From JAUVZF01 sp964539385 (GTDB taxonomy: Bacteria > Planctomycetota > Phycisphaerae > FEN-1346), in assembly GCA_964539385.1 (NCBI GenBank), contig CAZIJC010000148.1:1-11110 (forward strand): a stretch of 11,110 bases of DNA, given 5' to 3'. Under the pieces are notes generated by a model. That model did not search any database. It saw only the letters and a program-made list of their open reading frames with translations, and was not told where the DNA came from. Below, in pieces: positions 1 through 6,469 of the stretch (within the stretch, counting starts at the first letter, position 1; each line of letters opens with the position of its first letter). Both the position numbers and the translations under genes were made by a program.

Positions 1-1232
1 CGTTGCCACATGGCTTCCTCCTCGGGGGTGATCAGCTTGGCGCGATACTCTTTGACGTAGGCCTGCTGCTGCTCCTTGGTCATCTTGCGATCTTCGATGG
101 GGGCATCCCAATACTGTTTGCGCAGCGCGTAGGCTATCGGGTAATTACTGGACACCACCCTCCCCGGCACGCCCCCTTTCCGCAGGTAGTAGCTTACCTT
201 CCCGACCTTGCCATTCTTGGCCGCGATGTCCGCCAGAGGCTTGTCCCAATAGGGCGCCGTCTGTACGGCAGCGACATTGCCTTTGAACTCAGGCATCGCG
301 GCGGGCGCCGCCATCGCCTGCCTGAAATGGTCGGGCTCTTCCTTCACGCCGCCCACGCCCATCACGCCGATGACGAAGGGCATCTTGGGAGCGCTGAGGT
401 CTTTGCGAACGTCGCGGATGAAGTCCGCCATCCACTCGCTGTACTTGGCGTAGCCGCCCGGATTGCGCCGATTCGGATACGTGCCGCCGTCGACCATGTC
501 GTTCCAGCCCTGGAACCAGACGAAGCCGGCGATCCGGCAACCCTGCTTCGCGTCGTAGTCCGGCACAACCCGCTTGGGGTCGGCGAGCACGTTCTTGACG
601 TGATCAATCATCAACTTGTAGTAGCGGCCGGTCCTGGCGGCCTTGTCGGCCTTGGCCTGGGCGATGTCCTTGCCCTGTTTCTTGAGGCCTTCCAACTGGG
701 TCTCGTTGAACTCGTACGGCCCGGCGCTGGGCGGGCGGAAGTCCGTATGCAGACTCTTGCCGCCCCACGCGGTCTTGATAATCAGGATCGGCCCGTCGCA
801 GGCCTTTTCCATGGTGATGCCGAAGGTGAACTCCGGGCCGATCTTGCCGCCGTCTTCGGCGGGGTCTCTGCGCGCCCCGTACCCGGCCGTCAACTTGCCG
901 ACCCCTTCGCCCAGCGTGTCGCGTGAACCGGTCAGATACGAGATCCACACCCTCTCGCAGACGCGCGGCTTGCCGTCGGGGCCGCGCATTTCCTTGAGCA
1001 GCGGCGCGGTGGCCGGGTCGTCGCCGATGTAGTCGAACGTCTCGACCTTGGCCTGGCCCTGCATATTGGACTGCCCGACCAGGATGTAGACCTTCAGAGG
1101 CTTGGCGGCGTCTGCCGGCTTGCCATCCGGATCAGGCACCTGGGCGGGAATCGCCTTCGCCATGGCGTTGAGCGTGAGGCAGGCCAATACGAGTGTCGTC
1201 AGGATCAATGCGTTTCGGGCTTTGTGGTTCAT
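1..1232 (-). CDS. SASA-domain (sialate O-acetylesterase-like) secreted carbohydrate esterase, 3' end outside window
   Basis: A reading frame open from an ATG at 1232 to the window edge gives 410 codons without a stop; the C-terminus is missing. An N-terminal signal peptide (about residues 1-25) is followed by a linker with IPAQVPDPDGK (28-38). The SASA fold starts at about 47 with GQSNM (53-57), so Ser55 is the expected nucleophile. Other family-like blocks are GPEFTFG (132-138), KTAWGGKSL (153-161) and FVWFQGWND (237-245). The family's C-terminal catalytic His block is not seen and should lie just past the edge, after the helical segment at about 380-410. The SASA family (PF03629) removes O-acetyl groups from sugars such as sialic acid or acetylated polysaccharide; the substrate cannot be told here. 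A purine-rich ribosome site (GGAGAAAGAG) precedes the ATG. It is the third gene of the leftward operon, 40 bp after the previous stop. Confidence 0.88.
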   Translation of the reverse strand, partial: MNHKARNALILTTLVLACLTLNAMAKAIPAQVPDPDGKPADAAKPLKVYILVGQSNMQGQAKVETFDYIGDDPATAPLLKEMRGPDGKPRVCERVWISYLTGSRDTLGEGVGKLTAGYGARRDPAEDGGKIGPEFTFGITMEKACDGPILIIKTAWGGKSLHTDFRPPSAGPYEFNETQLEGLKKQGKDIAQAKADKAARTGRYYKLMIDHVKNVLADPKRVVPDYDAKQGCRIAGFVWFQGWNDMVDGGTYPNRRNPGGYAKYSEWMADFIRDVRKDLSAPKMPFVIGVMGVGGVKEEPDHFRQAMAAPAAMPEFKGNVAAVQTAPYWDKPLADIAAKNGKVGKVSYYLRKGGVPGRVVSSNYPIAYALRKQYWDAPIEDRKMTKEQQQAYVKEYRAKLITPEEEAMWQ

Positions 1233-1272
1233 CTCTTTCTCCAAAATGTTTTCTGTTTCGGTGACCGTCTTC

Positions 1273-3096
1273 CTAATCCTTCTTGCCTGGCTTCTTCAGC
1301 CGTTCGAGGATTTCGACTGCCCGACGGGCCTCTTCCATGCGCCGGTACTCACATCGCCCGGCCGCATCCGTATTCATCTCCCGGCTCTTGCCGCGGTCCA
1401 CGAGACTCTCGGCCGGATCCTCACTCTCAGGCCAATCCCAGTCGTCCGTGCGGAGACTATGCAACGGAAGCCAGGGCTTGCCGCCCACCTTCAGGTTGCC
1501 CATCGGACTGGTCGCCCATGCGTACCGTACGGCCACCGGTTCTTTGACGAGCGGGCTCCAGACCACAATCTGTGTGGCGTCGAAATTCTTGTTGGCCACG
1601 TTCCAGATGCCGACGTCCTTCTTCAACGGGTACGCTGCGTGGGCCATGTAGAACTTGCCCGACTCGTCGGCGATTGAGAAGCCGTTGGGAATCGTCGACA
1701 TGTCATCCGGCATCACCTTCTTGTCGAAGGTCAGCACCATGCAATCGCCGTTCCGCTCGGCGGAGACGAGCGACGCGCAGTCCCAGTCGATCTTCATGCC
1801 GTAGATTCTGTTGAGCGCCCAGCGTGCCGCCCGGACACCATGCGGTCTTTTCTTGTGGGGATGGAGTCCCGGAATCTGGATGTCATACGCAGGCAGGAAC
1901 GCCGTATTGGCCGGATTCTCGAGATCGCTCAGCCCGAGCCGCTGGACCTCGCGGATAAAAGCCCCACCCGAAACCGACCAGACCTCGAAGTTGTCGCGCG
2001 TCTGGGGAATGCTGCCCGCGCAGAAGCCGATGACACCGACCGGCAGTGTCGGATCGCCAAAATCCTCACGCCAACCCTCGACCATGAGTTTCATGAGGAC
2101 CCGGTAACGCTTCGGCCGACAAGCCGACGACATCGCGTTGTTGTAACCCTGATGAAAGAGCACGCCCTTGATATGCAGGCCTTTGAAGACGCCGAACATG
2201 CCGTTGTAGCACGAGGCGGCATCGCTGGGGCTGCGCCCGGGCACGCTCCAGGAGCGCAGACTCTTGCGGGTCGGTTTGGGCGGCAACTTGTCTTCGGGCA
2301 CGCCCTTGGCGCGCTGATCGGCGACGGTCTTCTCCCATTTCTCGACGAGTTTCTGCACGGCCGCGTCCCAGTCGAATTCAGCCCGGCGCTTCTCAACCCA
2401 CTTCAGGTACGTGGCGGCCAGCGGATGGTCGGCGAACTTGTGACGGGGAACCAGGCTTTCAATCGACGCACCGCCGCGCGCGTTGTCGATGATGCCGATG
2501 GGAATCCGTAGCGCCCGCTGCAGGCGTGATGCAAAGGCGTAGCCGATGGCTGAAAACCCGCCCGCGGTTTCCGGCGTACAGACGGTCCAGCCATCAATCT
2601 TGCCGGCCGGAATGTCCACTTCCAGCGTTTCCGATTCATTGGGCGCGATGTCGACACCACGCAGCAGCGGCAGGTGGGCGGTGGCTGTTTCCATGTCGGC
2701 ACGGTAGGTCTTGCCCAGTCCGAAGGCCATGTTGCTCTGGCCGTTCATCACCCAGACGTCGCCGATGAGGATGTTCTCCATCTCGATCGTTTCATCGCCC
2801 GAGGTAACGGTCAGTTTCTGACCGCTGGCGTCGGCCTGCCGGGCGGGGAAAGCCACCTCCCATCCGCCCGCCTCGCCGCCGCCCGCCGCCTCGGCTTCCG
2901 CCTGGCCAAACCGGACGGACACCTTGTGGCCGGTCTCAGCCCAACCCCATATCGTGATCGGCTTCCCGCGCTGGATGACCATGTTGTTCGAAAAGATGCC
3001 ATGCGTCTTGAGTGTGCCGGCGGCGGCGCCACCCGTGCACAACGCGATGGTCAGCACAATCGATAACGAGACAATGTCTTTTCTCTTACGCGTCAT
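1273..3096 (-). CDS. Sialate O-acetylesterase-like secreted enzyme (SASA family)
   Basis: 607 residues, with a signal peptide (basic MTRKRK, then a hydrophobic stretch to about residue 26). A beta-rich region (about 30-110) with the family-typical NNMVIQRGKPITIWGWA-like opening leads into the catalytic SASA domain. Visible motifs are GDVWVMNGQSNM (112-123, nucleophile Ser121), DNARGGASIES (204-214), FHQGYNN (314-320) and GLHPHKKRPHG (410-420, His412 as likely catalytic His). The family usually has a W-x-QGE-x-N/D block where this protein has FHQGYNN. The C-terminus adds a beta-rich part and a charged helix (about 585-607). Its ATG overlaps the stop of the preceding fucosidase remnant by 4 bp, and GAGGAAG before the ATG is a good ribosome site, so translation need not depend on the remnant. 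It probably acts outside the cytoplasm, deacetylating glycans together with the neighbouring SASA enzyme. Family is clear; substrate unknown. Confidence 0.9.
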   Translation of the reverse strand: MTRKRKDIVSLSIVLTIALCTGGAAAGTLKTHGIFSNNMVIQRGKPITIWGWAETGHKVSVRFGQAEAEAAGGGEAGGWEVAFPARQADASGQKLTVTSGDETIEMENILIGDVWVMNGQSNMAFGLGKTYRADMETATAHLPLLRGVDIAPNESETLEVDIPAGKIDGWTVCTPETAGGFSAIGYAFASRLQRALRIPIGIIDNARGGASIESLVPRHKFADHPLAATYLKWVEKRRAEFDWDAAVQKLVEKWEKTVADQRAKGVPEDKLPPKPTRKSLRSWSVPGRSPSDAASCYNGMFGVFKGLHIKGVLFHQGYNNAMSSACRPKRYRVLMKLMVEGWREDFGDPTLPVGVIGFCAGSIPQTRDNFEVWSVSGGAFIREVQRLGLSDLENPANTAFLPAYDIQIPGLHPHKKRPHGVRAARWALNRIYGMKIDWDCASLVSAERNGDCMVLTFDKKVMPDDMSTIPNGFSIADESGKFYMAHAAYPLKKDVGIWNVANKNFDATQIVVWSPLVKEPVAVRYAWATSPMGNLKVGGKPWLPLHSLRTDDWDWPESEDPAESLVDRGKSREMNTDAAGRCEYRRMEEARRAVEILERLKKPGKKD

Positions 3097-3326
3097 GGCT
3101 TCCTCTTTCTTTGGTTCCAGTAGGTGGCCAGATTAAAATGGATGAACATGCCGAACTTCAGTTTCAGGAAGTCTTCCTGTAACGCCTTGACCGGCTTGTC
3201 GGTGGCGGGCGCTTTGCCGTCCGGATCGGGCAGTTGTGCGGGGATGTCCTTTGCCGCGGCATTGGGGACGAGGCTTGTCAACGCCAGTGCCGTGAGGGCA
3301 AATAGGGTTTTGGTTCTGGTGTTCAT
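3093..3326 (-). pseudogene. Truncated secreted alpha-L-fucosidase (GH29) N-terminus, 77 residues
   Basis: ATG at 3326 with an AGGAAACGAG ribosome site. The product has a signal peptide (about 1-25), the segment KDIPAQLPDPDGK (26-38), and then LKLKFGMFIHFNLATYW (54-70). The last part resembles the start of the GH29 fucosidase barrel (KFGMFIH is a family hallmark). After seven more residues (NQRKRKP) it stops with a TGA that overlaps the ATG of the next gene. GH29 enzymes are usually 400 residues or more, so about nine tenths of the domain is missing. The last codons coincide with the ribosome site of the next gene, as expected if an internal deletion joined the 5' end of a fucosidase gene to the leader of its downstream neighbour. 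The first 48 residues align without gaps to the SASA protein at 1232-1, with about 24 identities. It could still be translated as a short secreted peptide, but catalytic function is not possible. Confidence 0.75.
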
Positions 3327-3481
3327 CTCGTTTCCTATTATCCGGGATTTCCCATTTGACCTTTGCCCCACGACCACGGTGGGCCTTTCCGGCGATTCTA
3401 TCACGGCTCCGGAGATCAACAAACCTTTCCCCGGCTCCAGCAAAGGGGCAACTGCCTGGCGTCGGGCTGTGATCCTACCCG

Positions 3482-3504
3482 AAACGCCCTCCGTCTGGGC
3501 GTTT
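3482..3504 (-). promoter_or_regulatory. Hairpin in the esterase-operon leader
   Basis: AAACGCCC and GGGCGTTT form a perfect 8-bp stem around a 7-nt loop. Flanking TACC (3476-3479) and GGTA (3511-3514) can pair as an outer stem. It lies in the middle of the predicted leader, about 160 nt before the first start codon. No U-tract follows, so a simple intrinsic attenuator is not indicated. It could be one arm of a larger folded leader. Confidence 0.45.
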
Positions 3505-3688
3505 GGCCCAGGTACGAGCAGACCCTCTCCGTTGCCTGCGCGTCCTCCCGCCGTTTCGCGGTGTGCCAAAATGCTTTTCCGGTCACCCGGGCTTTGCTAC
3601 AATGCCAATAGAAAGCGGGCCCCACCACACACGCCATAGGCGCATGAGTGAGGCCCTTGCGCTGGGATGGGCTCTTTAAGGACAACCA

Positions 3689-3718
3689 ATAATATGAACC
3701 GGATTTCTCGCTTGTCAA
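3689..3718 (-). promoter_or_regulatory. Sigma-70-type promoter of the esterase operon
   Basis: Read leftwards, TTGACA (3718-3713) is followed after 18 bp by TATTAT (3694-3689). The -35 is a perfect consensus match, the -10 matches five of six, and the surroundings are locally AT-rich in an otherwise GC-rich window. The predicted transcription start is near 3682. Nothing else in the spacer explains it, and the only leftward genes downstream are the fucosidase remnant and the two esterases. Confidence 0.7.
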
Positions 3719-3840
3719 GTTTAATCTGCCGGATTTTTCGGGCAACTTCAGACCCCGGACACGCCGATTCCTAATGTGGATACCGTAAGACGGGCAAAAC
3801 CGACGCCGACGCCGGCCCGCCAAAGAAAAGGAGAGGCACC

Positions 3841-4950
3841 ATGGCAATGCTTTGGGGAAGCAGACCGCTCGGCCGGGAACTGCCGCGGCCGAAATGGACG
3901 GTCGTGTTGCTCTGGCTCCTCGGCATCCTCCTGTGGCTGGGAACCGCCGCAGGCGTCGTCGTCCTGGGGCTGACCGTTGAGCCGGAAAACCCACGCACGT
4001 TCTGGGTGTTGACCGGCGTCGGCGTCATCGGGGCCGTCCTCCTCGGCGCCATGGCCATCGGTCTGGCGCTGCTCATCAAGTACGGCTTCAGCGCCGCCGT
4101 CAGCGCGAAACTCACGGAACGGGCCGTGCGGGAAAGTGGCCGCAAACCCGAGGGAGGCTCGGCGCTGGCCGGCCTCAGGGGGGCGTCGCACGAAGAGGTC
4201 GTGAGCCTGCTGTCGGAGATCATGGAGAACACCCTCCTCGACGACAAGGACAAAGCGGCCAAGCGCCAACTCGCAAAGAAACAGCGCCAGCGCGCCCTGC
4301 AGCGCGAAATCGAGGCCTTCATCAAGGCCGCCAAGTACCCCGAGGCACACGAACGACTCGAAGAGTTCCGCGTCCGCTACGCCGCCGACGACGAGGTGGC
4401 CGACATGGAGGCCCAACTCTCCGAGGCCCTCCGCCAGCACGAGCACAGCGAGATCGCCCACATCACCGAACAGGTTGAGCGGTACATGGGCCTCGGCCTC
4501 TGGCAGCGAGCCATGGAGATGGCCCAGGCCCTGGCCGAGCAGTTCCCGGAGAACCCGGACGCGGCCCGGCTTCCCGAAACGGTCAGCCTCGAACAGGGCG
4601 CCAATCGGCGACAGGAGCAGCAACGCCAGTACCGCGAGATCGAACACCTCGTCGCACGCAAGCACTGGCGCCAGGCCCTGCGGGCCGCCGAGACGCTCCT
4701 CGAAAACCACCCCGACAGCCCGGAGGCCAACACCCTGCGCGAGCAAATGGACGAGTTACGCCGAAACGCCGCCATCCTCGAACGACGCGAGTGGGAAAGC
4801 CGAATCGCCGAGCACATCCAGACCGGACGCCACCGCGAAGCGTACGACCTGGCCATGGAACTCGTCGAAAAGTACCCCGAATCGCCGCAGGCCGCAGAGA
4901 TCCAGAAAAACCTCGAACAACTCAAGGCCCGCGCCGGCATCAAGAACTGA
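3841..4950 (+). CDS. Membrane-anchored TPR-like repeat protein
   Basis: 369 residues, ATG chosen because AAGGAGAGG precedes it by about 5 nt. Two hydrophobic membrane segments (about 20-44 and 55-80) form a hairpin separated by a short polar loop (VEPENPRTF), leaving the long C-terminal part probably in the cytoplasm. From about 135 the protein is highly charged and helical. Four helix-turn-helix repeats begin near residues 157, 208, 267 and 322. Each has the plan I-x-x-x-(I/V), then a small loop, then (E/R)A-x-x-x-x-E, ending in a turn such as FPENPDA, HPDSPEA or YPESPQA. These are TPR-like units typical of protein-interaction scaffolds. I do not recognise a specific family. The gene stands alone: divergent from the esterase operon and convergent with yidD. 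The long leftward open frame 4746-3748 is its antisense shadow. Confidence 0.85.
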   Translation: MAMLWGSRPLGRELPRPKWTVVLLWLLGILLWLGTAAGVVVLGLTVEPENPRTFWVLTGVGVIGAVLLGAMAIGLALLIKYGFSAAVSAKLTERAVRESGRKPEGGSALAGLRGASHEEVVSLLSEIMENTLLDDKDKAAKRQLAKKQRQRALQREIEAFIKAAKYPEAHERLEEFRVRYAADDEVADMEAQLSEALRQHEHSEIAHITEQVERYMGLGLWQRAMEMAQALAEQFPENPDAARLPETVSLEQGANRRQEQQRQYREIEHLVARKHWRQALRAAETLLENHPDSPEANTLREQMDELRRNAAILERREWESRIAEHIQTGRHREAYDLAMELVEKYPESPQAAEIQKNLEQLKARAGIKN

Positions 4951-5007
4951 CACCCCACACGGCCTGCGACTCAGAAGCGCGGCGCCGCTGCTATGGCGCC
5001 AGACGAG

Positions 5008-5027
5008 CCCGCCGCGGAAGCGGCGGG
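5008..5027. terminator. GC-rich hairpin between convergent genes
   Basis: CCCGCCGC and GCGGCGGG form a perfect 8-bp stem with a GGAA loop (a GNRA tetraloop on the + strand). It directly abuts the stop codon of yidD (5030-5028) and lies 57 bp after the stop of the rightward gene. There is no T-tract on either side, so it is a candidate bidirectional transcript-end or 3'-stabilising structure rather than a classical intrinsic terminator. Confidence 0.5.
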
Positions 5028-5321
5028 TCACCCTGTCCGTTGGCGCCGCTCGAACAGCCGAAAATGCCGCGGCACAGGATCGTAGCCGCCCGCGGCGAAC
5101 GGATGGCATCTCAGAACACGCCACGCCGCCAGCACCAGCCCACGCACCACCCCGTGCACCTGGAGTGCCTCGATCGCGTAAGCGCTGCACGAGGGGGCGT
5201 AGCGGCAGCACGGGCCGAGAAGCGGACTCACCACCGCCTGATAGGCCCGCACCAGAAAGACCATGGCGCCGACCGCCGCCCGGCCGGCGAGGCCTGCCGC
5301 ACTGGCCGGCAACCCGCTCAC
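5028..5321 (-). CDS. yidD: YidD, membrane protein insertion efficiency factor
   Basis: 97 residues from a GTG at 5321. The family core is clear: LVRAYQAVVSPLLGP (23-37), CCRYAPSCSAYAIEAL (38-53) with the conserved cysteines, and RVLRCHPFAAGGYDPVP (68-84). YidD is a small protein with an amphipathic helix at the inner membrane that assists YidC-dependent insertion. The GTG start overlaps the rnpA stop (GTGA) and has GAGGGACG upstream, so it is preferred. An internal ATG at 5264 would give 78 residues, nearer the usual family length, but has no ribosome site. rnpA-yidD adjacency is classical; here yidC does not follow, since the next gene is convergent. The C-terminus is slightly extended and basic (RLFERRQRTG). 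Confidence 0.9.
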   Translation of the reverse strand: MSGLPASAAGLAGRAAVGAMVFLVRAYQAVVSPLLGPCCRYAPSCSAYAIEALQVHGVVRGLVLAAWRVLRCHPFAAGGYDPVPRHFRLFERRQRTG

Positions 5322-5719
5322 CCGTCCCTCGCTTTCCCGGCCGCGTCTTTGCGGCGGCGCTGGGCGCGGCGAATCGCTTCCGGCACCAGCGCGCGGACCG
5401 AGGCGTCCACGTCCGCGAACGTATACTCCTTGCCGACGGGCACGAGCACCACGTCGTAGCCGCCCGGAAACGCCTCCCGCGCCTGCCGGAACGCCTCGCG
5501 CAGCAGCCGCTTGATCCGGTTGCGCCGGACCGCCCCGCCGCACCGCTTGCCGACGCTGACGCCGAGGCGCGTCACGTCGAGGCCGTTGGGCCTGGCGTAG
5601 GCCACGAGGCGTCCGTCGCCGGCGCGGGCGCGGCCGGCGTAAACCGCCCGGAACTCGGTCGTCTTCAGCAGTCTGTGGCGGCGGCGGAGCGTCGCGCGAT
5701 CGCGATGGACGCCCGTCAT
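5318..5719 (-). CDS. rnpA: Ribonuclease P protein component
   Basis: 133 residues. The protein subunit binds the RNase P RNA and helps it cleave 5' leaders from pre-tRNA. Visible family features are the opening RRHRLLKTTEFRAVYAGR (about 13-30), the central LGVSVGKRCGGAVRRNRIKR (52-71) with the RNR RNA-binding signature, RLLREAFR (71-78), and the YDVVLVPVGK strand (88-97). The length is normal for the family. The ATG at 5719 overlaps the stop of the upstream membrane protein (ATGA) and its own stop overlaps yidD (GTGA), indicating translational coupling. It is usually preceded by rpmH; here it follows a chaperone pair and a small membrane protein. Confidence 0.95.
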   Translation of the reverse strand: MTGVHRDRATLRRRHRLLKTTEFRAVYAGRARAGDGRLVAYARPNGLDVTRLGVSVGKRCGGAVRRNRIKRLLREAFRQAREAFPGGYDVVLVPVGKEYTFADVDASVRALVPEAIRRAQRRRKDAAGKARDG

Positions 5720-5964
5720 GGCGTGTCCTCGTCTCCAGGCTTGCCGTCGGCCTCGTCCTCGGGCGCCGGCGTCTGGAACCGGCGTCCCGCTTCCGTCCAC
5801 GCGTCGGTCATATCGGTCGGTCGGTGCGACATCGGCCGCAGCAGCCGCCGCCTCAGTATGCTCAGAACCAGCAGCACGAGCACCAGGGCGCCGACCACCA
5901 CGAGCAGCCAGACCCACTCCTCCGCACGGGGCTCCATCGCGACGGGCATCAGGGCGGTGTGCAT
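5716..5964 (-). CDS. Small single-span membrane protein in the rnpA operon
   Basis: 82 residues from the ATG at 5964 (TGATG overlap with the upstream stop; AAGGGG lies about 9 nt upstream). A GTG one codon earlier is possible. There is one strong membrane segment (about 17-37), followed at once by RRRLLR, so by the positive-inside rule the C-terminus should be cytoplasmic. The tail has a patch DMTDAWTEAGRRF (51-63) that looks like a conserved linear motif, then an acidic proline-rich end. I do not recognise a named family. Its tight overlaps with both the CbpM-like gene and rnpA argue that it is a real gene. Its neighbour yidD makes a role near the membrane insertion machinery conceivable, but that is inference only. 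Confidence 0.75.
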   Translation of the reverse strand: MHTALMPVAMEPRAEEWVWLLVVVGALVLVLLVLSILRRRLLRPMSHRPTDMTDAWTEAGRRFQTPAPEDEADGKPGDEDTP

Positions 5965-6455
5965 CACGTGGACGCCCCTTCATCGGCCGGTGCGTCGCCG
6001 TCGGCGGCGCTGCCTTCGGTCTGGCGATCCGAGGTCTGCGGGGCCGCCTCTCCGGGCGGCGGCACGGCCTCCGCCAGGTCCGTCACCCCTTCGACCGACA
6101 CGTTGGCGGCGGGCCGCGGACGCCCCTCGGGCCAGAGCCGGTCCCAGACGTCGGGCCCCAGTTCGCGTTCGACGATCTCGACCAGCGTCTCCAGGTCGCG
6201 GCGCACCTGCTCGAACTGCTCGCGCAGGCGCAGCACCGCCGCCACGCCCGGCAGATTGATGCCCAGGTCGCGGTGCAGCGTGACGGCGCTCCAGAGCCGG
6301 CGCATGTCGATCCGCGTCAGGACGGCCTGGCCGGCGTCGTCCTGGCCGGGCGAGACCAGGCCTTCCTCGACGTAGGAGCGGATCTCGGCGACCGACACGC
6401 CGAGCGTCTCGCCGGCCTGCACGAGCGAATAGGTCTGTGGCTCGTCCTGTGTCAT
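5964..6455 (-). CDS. CbpM-like chaperone modulator (MerR-fold HTH)
   Basis: 163 residues. Residues about 8-100 have a MerR-type helix-turn-helix (SLVQAGETLGVSVAEIRSYV, 10-29; EEGLVSP, 30-36) followed by LHRDLGINLPGVAAVLRL (60-77) and a coiled helix (78-99). The LHRDLGINLPG block is typical of the CbpM/MerR_2 group, whose members bind and restrain the J-domain protein CbpA. HspR-type repressors share the fold and are the main alternative. The gene directly follows a cbpA-type gene, which favours CbpM. The tail (about 110-163) is proline/alanine-rich, acidic and probably disordered, longer than in E. coli CbpM. ATG 6455 is chosen because GGAGG sits 5 nt upstream; a GTG at 6473 overlapping the cbpA stop is the alternative. 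Confidence 0.8.
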   Translation of the reverse strand: MTQDEPQTYSLVQAGETLGVSVAEIRSYVEEGLVSPGQDDAGQAVLTRIDMRRLWSAVTLHRDLGINLPGVAAVLRLREQFEQVRRDLETLVEIVERELGPDVWDRLWPEGRPRPAANVSVEGVTDLAEAVPPPGEAAPQTSDRQTEGSAADGDAPADEGAST

Positions 6456-6460
6456 GGCGG

Positions 6461-6465
6461 CCTCC
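6461..6465 (-). promoter_or_regulatory. Ribosome binding site that decides the CbpM-like start
   Basis: Leftward GGAGG lies 5 nt before the ATG at 6455. The alternative GTG at 6473 lies upstream of this site and would place it inside the coding sequence, so the ATG is the better start. Confidence 0.6.
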
Positions 6466-6469
6466 GGAT

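Larger units (their letters stand above)
3327..3840. other. Divergent intergenic region with long untranslated leader
   Basis: No convincing gene lies in these 514 bp. It separates the leftward esterase operon from the rightward gene at 3841. A strong leftward promoter (3689-3718) implies a leader of about 355 nt before the ATG at 3326, long enough for RNA-level regulation. The leader contains a perfect 8-bp hairpin (3482-3504), a smaller CCCAC/GTGGG hairpin at about 3368-3384, and distant complementary segments GCAAAG/CTTTGC (3440-3445 and 3592-3597). Leftward frames through the leader exist (upstream extension of the remnant to 3569 and a 192-codon frame 3994-3416), but they show no recognisable domain or ribosome site. 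The right end carries the ribosome site AAGGAGAGG for the gene at 3841. Confidence 0.6.

Noticed and set aside
3..926. 307-codon rightward frame at the left edge
   Set aside because: It is antisense to the SASA enzyme, which carries GQSNM and other family motifs in the leftward frame.
3327..3569. Upstream extension of the fucosidase remnant to 3569
   Set aside because: The extra 81 residues lack a ribosome site and would bury the signal peptide; the ATG at 3326 has both a ribosome site and a signal peptide directly after it.
3440..3597. Resemblance of GCAAAGCCCGGG in the leader to a cyclic di-GMP (GEMM-I) riboswitch
   Set aside because: Only the short GCAAAGC string matches; the second conserved GG-AGCC-GGTT part and stem order are not found.
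3598..3603. TGCTACAAT, an extended -10 on the + strand
   Set aside because: No matching -35 at 16-18 bp, and it lies about 240 bp before the gene at 3841 inside the opposing leader; too weak to call a promoter.
3748..4746. 332-codon leftward open frame
   Set aside because: It is antisense to the TPR-like gene, whose strong ribosome site, membrane segments and repeats are convincing; the leftward product has no recognisable domain.
4475..6259. 594-codon rightward open frame
   Set aside because: The product is a compositionally biased Arg/Pro/Ser-rich sequence, antisense to yidD, rnpA and the CbpM-like gene and overlapping the TPR-like gene; a high-GC shadow.
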